Below, one piece after another: positions 52,379 to 63,776 of a DNA stretch of 64,000 nt. Every line of letters begins with the position of its first letter. The stretch's first letter is position 1. Both the position numbers and the translations under genes were made by a program. Source of the stretch: Listeria weihenstephanensis (GTDB lineage: Bacteria > Bacillota > Bacilli > Lactobacillales > Listeriaceae); NCBI RefSeq assembly GCF_003534205.1, contig NZ_CP011102.1:387001-451000 (forward strand), given 5' to 3'. The notes beneath the pieces are model-generated. The model was not told the origin of the DNA. It was given only the letters and a program-made list of their open reading frames with translations, and searched no databases.

Positions 52379-53911
52379 TTAGCGTTTTCTCATGTAGAAT
52401 AGTGCTGTTGCAGAAAGTAGTAGACCGAAGACAACAAATCCGTTTGTGTTTGAATCTCCTGTTTTTGGTAACTCTCCTACTCTTGTAGGTACGATTTCAC
52501 CAGATCCAGCAGTAGCTTGTTGTGTTGGTTGTTGCTCTGTTGCTGTGTTCGCTGGAGCTTTAGAAATTGTTTCTGATTTTACTTCTTGCACTTGTTTCGT
52601 ACCATAGGTGTAATGCGTTACGTCACTGACACCACCGTTATCATCGACTGCAATCAGGTAAGCTGTTTCACCAGGTTGTAGTGCGCGATCAAGAACGGCA
52701 TGATAGCTACCAGAGTAGTCCACGCGTGTTTCAGCAAGAACTTCTTCGCTCTCCTCTGTAATAACGAAAAGCGTTGTATCTGGCTCTGTACCACCGTAAA
52801 TGTCTGTATCTGTACTCATATCAAAGTTGACAGATGGCGCAGAATATAGCATTACGCCCATTACTGATATAACTTGATATTGGAAATTAACCGTAGAAAT
52901 GTTGCCACTAGCGTCCTTAGCTACGATGACTGTACTATGAGCACCTGGTGTTGTTGTATCTAAGTACGTTTGCCCATTTTGGAAAGAAACTTCAACATAA
53001 CCAGAGCCATCTGATACAGTTACGAGCTCGTCTGCAGTCCATTCTTCACCTGGCCATACGTAAAAGACATCTTCCTCTTGAGCGATAAATGGTTTCGTTG
53101 TGTCTACAACCGTGTAATTAACAGTGATTGTTTTTGAATCCGAACCATTTGTTGCCAGAATTTGTACAGACTGTGCGCCAAGTTTGTTAGTTACTGGTTG
53201 TGTTTTGAATGAAAGTGCCACGTTAGCAGCATCTTTCGTTACAAAAGTACTTGGAGTAACAGTTGTATCATTGAGTTCTACTGTGACGTGGTTTTTCGCT
53301 GTCGCAAACTCAGTCGTTTCTGGTTTCACAGGCTTTTCAGGATCAGGAGTTACAGGCTTTTCAGGATCTACCGGTTTCTCTGGATCGGGTTTCACAGGTT
53401 TTTCAGGATCTACCGGCTTCTCTGGATCAGGTTTTACTGGGTCCACAGGCTTCTCTGGGTCTGGAGTTATAGGCTTCTCTGGATCAGGATCTGGCGTAAC
53501 CGGTTTTTCAGGATCAGGTTTTACAGGGTCTGGATCGGGCGTAGGTGTTATGCTCGGATCTGCGTCCACTGTATAGTTGACCGTGATTTCCTTCGTTGTC
53601 CCGTCATTGAAAGTAACGACGATTGTTGTATCGAAATTTCCCACTTTGTCGTTCTGTGCTACTACACCATCCTTATAGGTTAAGACTGGAGAGCGATCTT
53701 GGCTAAAAATTTGCACAAAATCAGCTGGAATAATGTAATAACCTTGTGTTACGTGAACATTAGGTTTTGCTGTGACGTCAGTAGTTGCCCAACCAACTTG
53801 TTGCTGTGAATCTTGTTGGGGTGTCGCTTCCTCGGCAAATACAGGACTTACAGTTGAAAAAGTTAGTCCGAATACTAGCGCGATGCTAATCGATTTTTCT
53901 TTTAGGTACAT
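52379..53911 (-). CDS. LPXTG surface protein with a PEKP-repeat stalk
   Basis: 510 residues: signal peptide (1-26, ending VFA), a short N-terminal domain (about 40-120), a proline-rich stalk of PDPEKPV-type repeats (about 125-205), Ig-like domains (about 205-430) and a sortase signal LPKTG followed by a hydrophobic segment and MRKR. The Pro stalk should span the cell wall. Start ATG at 53911 behind GGGGAG. The ligand is unknown. The repeat region is prone to length change. Confidence 0.88.
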   Translation of the reverse strand: MYLKEKSISIALVFGLTFSTVSPVFAEEATPQQDSQQQVGWATTDVTAKPNVHVTQGYYIIPADFVQIFSQDRSPVLTYKDGVVAQNDKVGNFDTTIVVTFNDGTTKEITVNYTVDADPSITPTPDPDPVKPDPEKPVTPDPDPEKPITPDPEKPVDPVKPDPEKPVDPEKPVKPDPEKPVDPEKPVTPDPEKPVKPETTEFATAKNHVTVELNDTTVTPSTFVTKDAANVALSFKTQPVTNKLGAQSVQILATNGSDSKTITVNYTVVDTTKPFIAQEEDVFYVWPGEEWTADELVTVSDGSGYVEVSFQNGQTYLDTTTPGAHSTVIVAKDASGNISTVNFQYQVISVMGVMLYSAPSVNFDMSTDTDIYGGTEPDTTLFVITEESEEVLAETRVDYSGSYHAVLDRALQPGETAYLIAVDDNGGVSDVTHYTYGTKQVQEVKSETISKAPANTATEQQPTQQATAGSGEIVPTRVGELPKTGDSNTNGFVVFGLLLSATALFYMRKR

Positions 53912-54519
53912 GAGTGTCTCCCCTTTTTAATATGCTTACTTTCCATTGTACAAGGTATCAATTTCTTTGGCTAGCGAAAAAATGTACATTTGACGGCAAA
54001 ATTTATCGAGTTCACAGTTTGTTCACATCTTATTTTAATGTCGGAATTAGGATTAGATGAAGAAACGGGCGTGTTTGAAAGGATGGAAGTCGAGATATAT
54101 CAATGCTTTCATGCGTTTTATCCTTGAGTTGGAGGTAGAGTATACGATTATTTCCGGTAGTATCGAGGGGAAACAGGGGAAATATACGGCACATTTTTTT
54201 TAATGGATTATATGTGGAAATTGACTTTACAGGATTTTTTAAGTTCTAGGAAATCTTCTTCGCGATTTGTGCATAGCTTTCGTATTTCATAAGGGAATAG
54301 GCCATCGATAAATGGATTGTCGGCGTTAATCCAACTGGCATCCCGCATATTGTGGAATATGTGAATGGCGATGAGAAATTGACTTTTGATGCCGGAGTGT
54401 ATGATGAACCCTTTGAAGGAACTTTGAATCTGAGTGGTGATACTTTCCCAAATTCGATAAGTATATACAATGTAGACACATCATGGGATAATAAATTTAT
54501 AAGTGAAGGAGGGATTTTC
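53912..54519. other. Intergenic region with decayed coding fragments
   Basis: 608 bases. It holds a short frame at 54038-54127 (29 codons, MSELGLDEETGVFERMEVE...), continued in another frame as ELEVEYTIISGSIEGKQG (about 54128-54205), which looks like a frameshifted gene, and the open fragment at 54301-54519. No intact gene. Probably the remains of an accessory locus lost beside the toxin-antitoxin pair. Confidence 0.4.
54301..54519 (+). pseudogene. Truncated fragment reading into the antitoxin gene
   Basis: An open frame of 73 codons (AIDKWIVGVNPTGIPHIV..., NLSGDTFPNSISIYNVDTSW) that is in frame with the antitoxin and lacks its own start signal. It is protein-like in composition. I read it as the C-terminal part of a degraded gene; family not recognised. 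The antitoxin ribosome site GAAGGAGGG lies inside it. Confidence 0.4.
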
Positions 54520-54762
54520 ATGACCACCGTCAGTATTAAAAAGTGGGGGAATAGCAAGGCTGTTCGTATTCCCAATAATATTTTAAATGCTTTAAATCTA
54601 CATGAGAATGACAAGCTTAATATTGAAGTTGTTGATAATCAAATGATTCTTACCAAAACAGTTGCTGAGTTGACTATTGAGGATTTATTCGCAAATTACG
54701 AGGGTGAGACTTTCCAAACAAAGCTACAAGAATTTGAACCAATGGGGAATGAAAAATGGTAA
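54520..54762 (+). CDS. MazE/AbrB-type antitoxin
   Basis: 80 residues with the swapped-hairpin DNA-binding start VSIKKWGNSKAVRIPNNIL and a C-terminal toxin-binding segment (LTIEDLFANYEGETFQTKL). The ATG at 54520 is set by GAAGGAGGG. It overlaps the toxin gene by 7 bases, the normal layout of a type II module in which the antitoxin blocks the toxin and represses the operon. Confidence 0.88.
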   Translation: MTTVSIKKWGNSKAVRIPNNILNALNLHENDKLNIEVVDNQMILTKTVAELTIEDLFANYEGETFQTKLQEFEPMGNEKW

Positions 54763-55082
54763 GACAAGGTGATATCATCAAGATTAACCTAAATCCGAAA
54801 CAAGGTTATCGCCACTATATTTGCCTCAGCCATCGATTAGTAAGTGACTACGCCAATATTGCTGTCTTTGCTCCTATAAGTAACACGTCGAGATCCTATC
54901 CTTTGTATGTTTCCCTAACTGGTACAGAAACTACAGGGAAGGTATTGCTAGATCAACTGGTCACAATAGATTATAATGCTCGCAAATATAATTATGTAGA
55001 AACCGTACCAGCTTCTTTGCTCACGAAACTCTTAGAAACGGTAAAAGTTATTTTTCAAAAGAATGAAAAGCCAACTAACTGA
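54756..55082 (+). CDS. MazF/PemK-type toxin
   Basis: 108 residues of the SH3-like endoribonuclease family: MVRQGDIIKINLNPKQG at the N-terminus, then AVFAPISNTSRSYP and GKVLLDQLVTIDY, with a central Thr/Ser-rich loop. The usual GHEQxxRRP of MazF is replaced by QGYRHYICLSHR, as in PemK/ChpB-like divergent members, so target specificity may differ. Length is normal, and the reading frame is intact. Confidence 0.85.
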   Translation: MVRQGDIIKINLNPKQGYRHYICLSHRLVSDYANIAVFAPISNTSRSYPLYVSLTGTETTGKVLLDQLVTIDYNARKYNYVETVPASLLTKLLETVKVIFQKNEKPTN

Positions 55083-55102
55083 AATAGCTAGTGGCTTTTT
55101 TG
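55066..55102 (+). terminator. Terminator after the toxin gene
   Basis: AAAAGCCA pairs with TGGCTTTT, with a partly paired loop (ACTA / TAG-T), followed by TTTTTT. It overlaps the last codons of the toxin gene. Confidence 0.75.
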
Positions 55103-55334
55103 CTGTTAATAATTGACTATAGTTATATGTACGTTTATATTTAATGTGGAGAATGTTATAAATAATTTTTTTGTGCGCCTTTAAAAATTTTGATACATGT
55201 TGTGGCTGTTTTGGTAAAGGGTGCTGATTACGTTACAGTGCTTTTAACCTTGCTCAATGAGTAACAAATTATCGCGATAGCTATTTAAAATAGAGGTAAC
55301 ACGGATTCACTATATAAAAAGGAGGAAAAAGTCT

Positions 55335-57476
55335 ATGAAAATCACTAAATTATTAAAAGTTGGAGCGGTCTGCAGCATGTTGGTATTGGGATTTTTGGTA
55401 TTATCAATGACGGGCAACAAAGTATTGGCAACGGATACATCAAGTGTGCTAACTAAAGGTGCGCTACCGCTAGGATCGACTAATTATGCCATACCAGCCG
55501 ATGCCGTATTTGTTTCGCCGAGCGGGAGTAGTGGAGGAACTGGAACGATCACCAATCCAGTAGATACGGTCGCCCGTGCTCAAAAAATAATCCAGACAGA
55601 AGGACGAACTATTGTATTGCGCGCTGGATCCTATCATGAATCATTAACGAAAGATACAGGCGCGCCGATGTGGGACACGGGTTTGACGATTCAATCGTAC
55701 CCAGGCGAGGAAGTCTGGTTTGATGGCTCGTCCGCTGTAACAGGGTGGAAAAAGGAAGGCGCGGCTTGGGTTCACGATAATTGGACAATTAAATTTGATG
55801 CGAGTCCAACATTTACAAAAGGCGCGCCAGATTTTACAGCGGAGAATTGGAAAAATATTAATCCGAGTTATCCGATGGCGGCCCACCCAGACCAAATTTG
55901 GATGAATGGGAAGGCAATGCAACAAGTGGAAAGTCTCAATAAACTAGGGCCGAATAAGTTTTACATGGATTATGCAACTAACAAAATCTATCTTGGTGAT
56001 GATCCGACAAACAAAGAAGTTCGAGCAAGTGATTTGCAAATAGCGCTATCGATGGATGTTCCGAAAATTACTGTTCGCGGCGTTGGTATTCGTCGTTATG
56101 CGCCATCCGTGCCAGATTTAGGAACTGTTCGTATTTCTGAGCCAGCAACGGGTTCCAAATTGGAGAATGTGATTATTACGGATAGCGCTACCACTGGTTT
56201 GCAAATTAGTACGGCGGATGTGACGCTTCAAAATGTAACTGTTACAAATAGCGGCCTGCTCGGAATCGGGACGAACCGAGCGCATAATTTAAAAGCCGAT
56301 AAACTCTATGTCGCTAATAGTAACCTCGAGAATTTTAATATGAGCCCAATTGCATCTGGTATAAAATTAAGTCGTAGCTATAGTACAGTGATTTCAAATA
56401 GTAAAATTGGTGATAATAAATCAGTCGGGCTGTGGTTTGACGAAGATTGCTATGATGCGACGGTTGTGAACAATGAAATTTCTAATAATATGAGTACGGG
56501 TATAGCTTTTGAACTGAGTTCGCTGGCCAAAATCGCGAATAATCGGATTAATAATAACGCTGGATATGGTCTGCATATTTTTAACTCGGATCAAATGGAA
56601 GTTTGGAATAACACTCTGACAGGTAGTCCGATGTCAATTCTCATTCAGCAGGATAGTCGCAAGCCGGAAAAGGATCGTTATTGGGCACCTCACGTGTATT
56701 CAAAAGATATTTCTTGGTATGTGAACACTATCAAAATTTCCAACAATATTCTCGGCTTACCAACAAAAATGGCGAGCCCATGGGGAGGCGTTGTGGCGCT
56801 TCGGGATGAGACGTATCAACGAACTGGGAACCAAATGGGTGTGAGTTTAAACGGTAATGTGTATTATCGCACTGGTTTAGAAGGCGCGACAACACTTGTT
56901 CAATGGTCAACTAAAACAGCCGGGATTAAAGATTGGAATAGTTTTACGAACCTTGCAGCTTTCCGAAAGGCAACAGGGCAAGATAGCCGTTCGATTGAAA
57001 TGACGGAAAATAGTACCCCGTTAAATACAAATGGTTTTGCGCGGTATGATATTCAGCAACAAGCAAGTGCAGTAGCTTCGCCAATTAAGCACGCGATTGC
57101 CATAGCTTCTGATTTGCCGTCAGGTGAGAAATTTCTTGGACCAACACCTAATTTGCTTGGAAATTTAGACAGGGTGGACGCGAAACAAATCATCGGATGG
57201 GCTTGGAATCCAGATGAACCTACGTCGATATCGACCAATCTTAAAATAAACATTTACGATGAACAGCATGTGGTTGTTGACACGATTACGACTGAGGCGA
57301 ATCAATATCGAGCTGATATACAGAAAGCAGGTTTTGGAAGTGGTTACGGGGGCTTTGCGTACACGATTGATTGGAATAAATACCCGAAAAATAAAAAGTA
57401 TCGTGTTGTAGTTTTTGCCGCGGATAATGCAGGTGTGTATAACCCGTTGCCGAATGTTCGGTATTATGCTAATTAG
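55335..57476 (+). CDS. Secreted right-handed beta-helix protein
   Basis: 713 residues: signal peptide (about 1-32, ending VLA), an N-terminal VFVSPSGSSGGTGTITNPVDTVARAQ start typical of DUF1565-type/pectate-lyase-like proteins, a parallel beta-helix (about 60-560) with N-rich turns (ATVVNNEISNNMSTG, AKIANNRINNNAGYG, MEVWNNTLTGS), and a C-terminal beta-sandwich (about 610-713; LDRVDAKQIIGWAWNPDEP). Probably a polysaccharide-binding or -cleaving enzyme outside the cell; catalytic residues not identified. AAAGGAGGAAAAA precedes the ATG. Confidence 0.82.
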   Translation: MKITKLLKVGAVCSMLVLGFLVLSMTGNKVLATDTSSVLTKGALPLGSTNYAIPADAVFVSPSGSSGGTGTITNPVDTVARAQKIIQTEGRTIVLRAGSYHESLTKDTGAPMWDTGLTIQSYPGEEVWFDGSSAVTGWKKEGAAWVHDNWTIKFDASPTFTKGAPDFTAENWKNINPSYPMAAHPDQIWMNGKAMQQVESLNKLGPNKFYMDYATNKIYLGDDPTNKEVRASDLQIALSMDVPKITVRGVGIRRYAPSVPDLGTVRISEPATGSKLENVIITDSATTGLQISTADVTLQNVTVTNSGLLGIGTNRAHNLKADKLYVANSNLENFNMSPIASGIKLSRSYSTVISNSKIGDNKSVGLWFDEDCYDATVVNNEISNNMSTGIAFELSSLAKIANNRINNNAGYGLHIFNSDQMEVWNNTLTGSPMSILIQQDSRKPEKDRYWAPHVYSKDISWYVNTIKISNNILGLPTKMASPWGGVVALRDETYQRTGNQMGVSLNGNVYYRTGLEGATTLVQWSTKTAGIKDWNSFTNLAAFRKATGQDSRSIEMTENSTPLNTNGFARYDIQQQASAVASPIKHAIAIASDLPSGEKFLGPTPNLLGNLDRVDAKQIIGWAWNPDEPTSISTNLKINIYDEQHVVVDTITTEANQYRADIQKAGFGSGYGGFAYTIDWNKYPKNKKYRVVVFAADNAGVYNPLPNVRYYAN

Positions 57477-57523
57477 GTGGTTTTGTTGGTGAAGATTTAG
57501 TAACGCCGATATTATTATGGAAG

Positions 57524-57552
57524 AAGATGTGTACTAGTTGCGCATCTTTTTT
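57524..57552 (+). terminator. Terminator after the beta-helix gene
   Basis: AAGATGTG pairs with GCGCATCTT (one G-U/bulge) around TACTAGTT, followed by TTTTTT. Confidence 0.65.
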
Positions 57553-57770
57553 CGTCTTCTAGCAATTGCTATTATGCCAAACACAAGACCACCCTCGTAC
57601 ACATCGACTGTGAACAGGTTGGTCTTTTTTGCTGAATTGCTTTGAGTGGTTTGCGGGATTTGTGAAGGCGACGGTTGGGTATATGATTCTGAATGGTGCT
57701 TTCTGAGGGATAAGAAAGGCTTGTTTAACATCAAAAAAAGCCCAGATAAATTGATGGGAAGGCGTGACAA
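57534..57770 (-). pseudogene. Possible remnant of a surface-protein C-terminus
   Basis: The minus strand encodes a Ser/Thr/Pro/Gln-rich segment (SYTQPSPSQIPQTTQSNS), a hydrophobic stretch GGLVFGIIAIA and a basic tail RRRKKMRN, the layout of a sortase signal in which the LPXTG motif is no longer readable. No ribosome site or signal peptide. It may be a decayed tail of an internalin-like gene; chance is possible. Confidence 0.3.
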
Positions 57771-57854
57771 GTTACGTAAACTGCTTTATAATTCGAATAG
57801 TAATGGCGTCCACTGATGAGGCGTTTCAAACGAGTGTGGAAGGGTGATTTGATA

Positions 57855-58670
57855 ATGGAAACGGTTGTAACGGATATGGATGGAACACTGCTCGCAAAAG
57901 GTGGCGCGGTGATTCAACCCTTAAATAAAGAGGTATTACTAGATTGGCAGAAACGCGGGAAAAAATTAGTGCTGGCAACAGGTCGGCTGGATTTGGCGAT
58001 TATGCCATTTATTCATGAGCTGGGAATCACGATGCCAGTTATTTCTTGTAACGGCGCGCTTGTTCGCGACTTCCAGAAAAACGAGATATTGATGAAAAGT
58101 GATATTTCGTATGATTTACTGGCGCAGGTGATTGAGTTGGTGCGCGGGTTTGGCGTGGATTATCACGTGTACACGACGGAGCGGATTGTTGGGCCAACGG
58201 TGACTGGGAAAATTGCGGGGTTCGTCGAGGCGAATAAGACGCTTCCAGAAAATGAAAAGGTTCCGTTGACTGTGACGGAGGATGTCGTTGGTGAAATCGT
58301 GCGTTCTGGCGAGTTTGCGCTGAAAGTTCTTGTTATTTCGGATGACGCGGATAAACGTGTGGCGGTGCGCGAAGCATTGGCCCAATTACCGCTTTCCGTG
58401 ATGGCTTCCGGCACAACGCTGATTGATATTATGAATGTTGGCATCGATAAAGCGCATGGCCTTGCGTATTTGGACGAAGCTGGTTGGCTTGATTTGGAAA
58501 CAACAATTGCATTTGGCGACAACGAGAATGATATCGGCATGATCGAACTTGCAAAAATGGGCGTGGCGATGGAGAATAGTATTCCAGAGACGCTGGCGAT
58601 TGCGGATTATATCGCTGGTCATCATGATACCGGTGGACTCGCTCAGTTTTTACTTGATTTTGAGAAGTAA
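57855..58670 (+). CDS. Cof-type HAD-superfamily phosphatase
   Basis: 271 residues: motif I DMDGTLL near residue 6, motif II within LVLATGRLD, a large cap domain (about 85-185), and motif IV FGDNENDIGMIE. The Cof/YidA group dephosphorylates sugar phosphates or flavin/PLP precursors; substrate unknown. The ATG at 57855 follows GAAGGGTGA. It is followed after about 50 bases by a small membrane-protein gene that may be co-transcribed. Confidence 0.88.
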   Translation: METVVTDMDGTLLAKGGAVIQPLNKEVLLDWQKRGKKLVLATGRLDLAIMPFIHELGITMPVISCNGALVRDFQKNEILMKSDISYDLLAQVIELVRGFGVDYHVYTTERIVGPTVTGKIAGFVEANKTLPENEKVPLTVTEDVVGEIVRSGEFALKVLVISDDADKRVAVREALAQLPLSVMASGTTLIDIMNVGIDKAHGLAYLDEAGWLDLETTIAFGDNENDIGMIELAKMGVAMENSIPETLAIADYIAGHHDTGGLAQFLLDFEK

Positions 58671-58719
58671 CGTGTTATGCTGAAATTGGAAGAAATTTTA
58701 TCTAGGGAGCTGATTCAAA

Positions 58720-58977
58720 ATGGAAGAGGAAGAACGCTTTGATCTAGGACACACGGTGAAGAAAATTTTCGTGATTGGTATCGCGGCCGGGCTGATTTTC
58801 ATTGGCTTTATCGCATTGATGACGCTGATCGGGATCGTTATCGCGATTCCACTACTGAAAAAAGCCTATAAGATGATGACATCAAACGGCGATGAGTCGT
58901 GCACACATGAGAAACACAAGATAAAATGCCCGATTTGCCATGCAAAAACAAAATTTTACGAAGATAAACTAGACTAA
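58720..58977 (+). CDS. Small membrane protein with a C-terminal zinc-finger-like motif
   Basis: 85 residues with an acidic N-terminus, one or two hydrophobic segments (about 15-50), and a cytosolic tail with CTHEKH then CPICH, a potential four-ligand metal site (Cys-x2-3-His/Cys-x2-Cys). AGGGAG lies before the ATG. I do not recognise the family. A strong terminator follows. Confidence 0.65.
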   Translation: MEEEERFDLGHTVKKIFVIGIAAGLIFIGFIALMTLIGIVIAIPLLKKAYKMMTSNGDESCTHEKHKIKCPICHAKTKFYEDKLD

Positions 58978-59031
58978 AAAAATGTGATCAGAAATTTGCG
59001 CAACCTAAGGCGAATTCTGATCACATTTTTA
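58976..59031. terminator. Strong terminator
   Basis: AAAAATGTGATCAGAA pairs with TTCTGATCACATTTTT with a partly paired interior, T-run on the + strand and A-run on the left, ahead of the methyltransferase gene. Confidence 0.8.
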
Positions 59032-59063
59032 AATTTATTGTAAAGTAGGAAGGAATGACACAC

Positions 59064-59897
59064 ATGAACAAAAAAACAGAAAAAATAGTGGCGTGCATGC
59101 TTCGAGACAAGGCTTCAGATGAGATTCAAACGGTACAAACAGGACATCGCATCAAACTTGCGGAATTCTGGGATATAAAAGAAGGCGATCGCGTGCTGGA
59201 GGTAGGTTGTGGACAAGGTGATACGACGGCAGTATTGGCATATCATGTCGGCAAAACTGGCTCTGTGTATGCGGTCGACATTGCGTCCCCGGGTTACGGT
59301 GCACCATTTACATTGGCGCAATCGACGTATTATTTGTTGCAGTCTGAACTTGGAAGCCGCATCGAATTTAAGCTAGAAACGGATATTCTGCGTGGTGATT
59401 TGGCGTTTGAAGCCGAAACGTTCGACGTCGCAGTCATCTCGCATGCGTCCTGGTATTTCAAATCCAAAACCGAGCTTCTAGAAATGTTGCGCGTCCTGAA
59501 AAAATGGGCGAAACGGATTTGTTTTGCGGAATGGAATCCACATCTCACCGACGCGCGTCAAGAATCGCATTTGCTAGCCGTATTAGTGCAAGCGCAATAT
59601 GAGGCGTTTAAGTCCGAAACAGAATCGAATGTGCGGACATTTATCACGCCAGATGATATCGCGGAAATGGCGCAGAGTCAAGGTTGGCAGGTGACGAGTG
59701 AAGGTGATATTTGGACGCGGGAAATGCAAGATGCCAGTTGGGAGGCCTCGTTTGTCGTCCATCATATCGCGGAGGAAATCGCAAAACAAGAGGCGTTACC
59801 GGCGAAGTTTAAGGAGTTGCTGTTAACGCAGACGAAACTGATTGATATTGATAATGTCTTGCCGATGAGCTCGTATTGTTGCGTGATTGAGGACTAG
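59064..59897 (+). CDS. SAM-dependent methyltransferase
   Basis: 277 residues with the class I motif I VLEVGCGQGDTTAVLA (about 40-55), acidic residue VDIAS after strand 2, and a C-terminal helical part. The ATG at 59064 is 9 bases after AGGAAGGA; the ATG at 59055 abuts it. Substrate is unknown. It lies alone between terminators. Confidence 0.82.
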   Translation: MNKKTEKIVACMLRDKASDEIQTVQTGHRIKLAEFWDIKEGDRVLEVGCGQGDTTAVLAYHVGKTGSVYAVDIASPGYGAPFTLAQSTYYLLQSELGSRIEFKLETDILRGDLAFEAETFDVAVISHASWYFKSKTELLEMLRVLKKWAKRICFAEWNPHLTDARQESHLLAVLVQAQYEAFKSETESNVRTFITPDDIAEMAQSQGWQVTSEGDIWTREMQDASWEASFVVHHIAEEIAKQEALPAKFKELLLTQTKLIDIDNVLPMSSYCCVIED

Positions 59898-59906
59898 GGA
59901 ATTTAA

Positions 59907-59953
59907 TAAAAAGGTACAGCTCTTCATTTTCTTGAAGAGCTGTACCTTTTTTT
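59907..59953. terminator. Bidirectional terminator
   Basis: AAAAAGGTACAGCTCTTC pairs fully with GAAGAGCTGTACCTTTTT around an 8-base loop, between the convergent methyltransferase and glycosidase genes. Confidence 0.92.
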
Positions 59954-59956
59954 AGC

Positions 59957-62404
<2,448 letters not shown>

Positions 62405-62503
62405 CTAGTTGGTGTTTGTTTATTTATTTGACTACAATCATTATACAGGTGTAGTATGTGGTGAGGTTGGGAAACAATAACTACAAACTGGGAGGCGATA
62501 GTT

Positions 62504-62698
62504 ATGAAAAAAATTGTAGATGATGCTTTTGTAGCTCTTGGTATGATATTTTTAGTTTTAATAGTGGCGTCTTATTTCACTGAAATTGGTGATTTTGTAC
62601 ATAATGGAAGAACGTACTTACTTGTTCTTTTTATAGCCATTATTATTGGAAGATATCTCAGATTGATAGTAAGTGCTAAGAGGCATAGTAAGGGATGA
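62504..62698 (+). CDS. Small membrane protein
   Basis: 64 residues with two hydrophobic helices (about 8-28 and 38-56) and a basic C-terminus. GGGAGG precedes the ATG at good spacing and a terminator follows directly, so it is a plausible monocistronic gene. Family not recognised. Confidence 0.6.
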   Translation: MKKIVDDAFVALGMIFLVLIVASYFTEIGDFVHNGRTYLLVLFIAIIIGRYLRLIVSAKRHSKG

Positions 62699-62706
62699 GA
62701 ATAGAA

Positions 62707-62751
62707 ACGATGATCGCTAGCGTGAAGAAGCTTAGTGATCATCGTTTTTAA
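62707..62751 (+). terminator. Terminator after the small membrane protein
   Basis: ACGATGATCGCTA pairs with TTAGTGATCATCGT (one mismatch), followed by TTTTTAA. It lies between convergent genes. Confidence 0.8.
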
Positions 62752-62784
62752 TTTGTGGATAAGTCAGATTTAGAGATAGAAGGT

Positions 62785-63657
62785 TTAAATATCCACTTCA
62801 ATCTCATATTTCTTTAAAAATGTGGAGAAATGTTCGTGTAAACTATCGAATTCTAGATATTCAATGATAAGCATATTTTTCTTGATAACCTCGTAGGCGT
62901 TTCCATCTTCACCAAGTTTAATGCGTGCAATGGCATGATTTAGTTCGGAGCAAACTTTTTCATAGACTAAGGTATATTTCTTCGCTTTTTCAATCGCAGT
63001 CTCTGCAAAGTTTTTAGCTGTTTGAAAATCTTCGTGTTCTAGACAAAGGGTGGATAAATTCGTATAAATATGTTGTTCAATGTGTTGGAATTCTAAGAAA
63101 TATTGAAAGCTACCTAATCGTTTCAATGATGTACGTGAAAATAACAGAGCTTCTTCTACAGTTAAAGCGTAGATAATATTGTTAAATAATCTCAACTCAT
63201 ACAAGTACCAGTTGTCCATGCCAAATAAATAATTTTTGATCGGTGTAACAAATTTAATCATGTCTTCACTCACAGTATGATTGATGTTGTAGGAAATTAA
63301 TGCTTTGCAAATTAGCATGTAGTGATAGTAAGTAATGTTATTTGTCTTTTCATATAAGTCTTTTGCTGTGACAGCTAGGTTCTTAAGTTTTTCTGTATCA
63401 TTCAAATTTGCTGCTTCACTGATTTGTGATCGTATTTGCTGATTGAAAAGCATTTTTTGATCATTTTGAACAAAAAGGAATTCTTCGAAAACAATATTTA
63501 ACCTGTGTAGCAGTAAGAAAAACTTATCGTAGGAAGGATAATAGTTATTTGTTTCAATTTGAGAAAGGTGTGCACGTGTGAGAATTCCTGCTGACAGTTC
63601 TTTTTGCGTGAAATTTTTATCTTTTCTAATCTTCTTAATGGTTTCTCCAAAATTCAT
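62785..63657 (-). CDS. Rgg/GadR/MutR-family regulator
   Basis: 290 residues: an XRE-type HTH at about 1-60 (TIKKIRKDKNFTQKELSAGILTRAHLSQIE) and a helical TPR-like C-terminal domain (about 65-285), the Rgg/RopB architecture that binds short peptides. Length matches the family. GGAGG precedes the ATG by 7-8 bases. It is divergent from a 10-codon ORF with a strong ribosome site, the layout of Rgg-peptide systems. No other target gene is visible before the window ends. Confidence 0.88.
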   Translation of the reverse strand: MNFGETIKKIRKDKNFTQKELSAGILTRAHLSQIETNNYYPSYDKFFLLLHRLNIVFEEFLFVQNDQKMLFNQQIRSQISEAANLNDTEKLKNLAVTAKDLYEKTNNITYYHYMLICKALISYNINHTVSEDMIKFVTPIKNYLFGMDNWYLYELRLFNNIIYALTVEEALLFSRTSLKRLGSFQYFLEFQHIEQHIYTNLSTLCLEHEDFQTAKNFAETAIEKAKKYTLVYEKVCSELNHAIARIKLGEDGNAYEVIKKNMLIIEYLEFDSLHEHFSTFLKKYEIEVDI

Positions 63658-63729
63658 GATAGCGCCTCCAAACTTTTTGTTAATTTGATGGAAATAAGGA
63701 ACATGTGCAACAAAACTATATAGATTAGC

Positions 63730-63735
63730 TATAAT
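63730..63735 (+). promoter_or_regulatory. -10 box upstream of the 10-codon ORF
   Basis: Perfect TATAAT, 41 bases before the ATG. No consensus -35 exists at 17 bases, which fits an activator-dependent promoter. An inverted repeat TTTTGTT (63675-63681) / AACAAAA (63709-63715) lies upstream. Confidence 0.5.
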
Positions 63736-63776
63736 ATGATGTTATCAGTGGTGAATAGCAGAGGGGTGAAACACAC

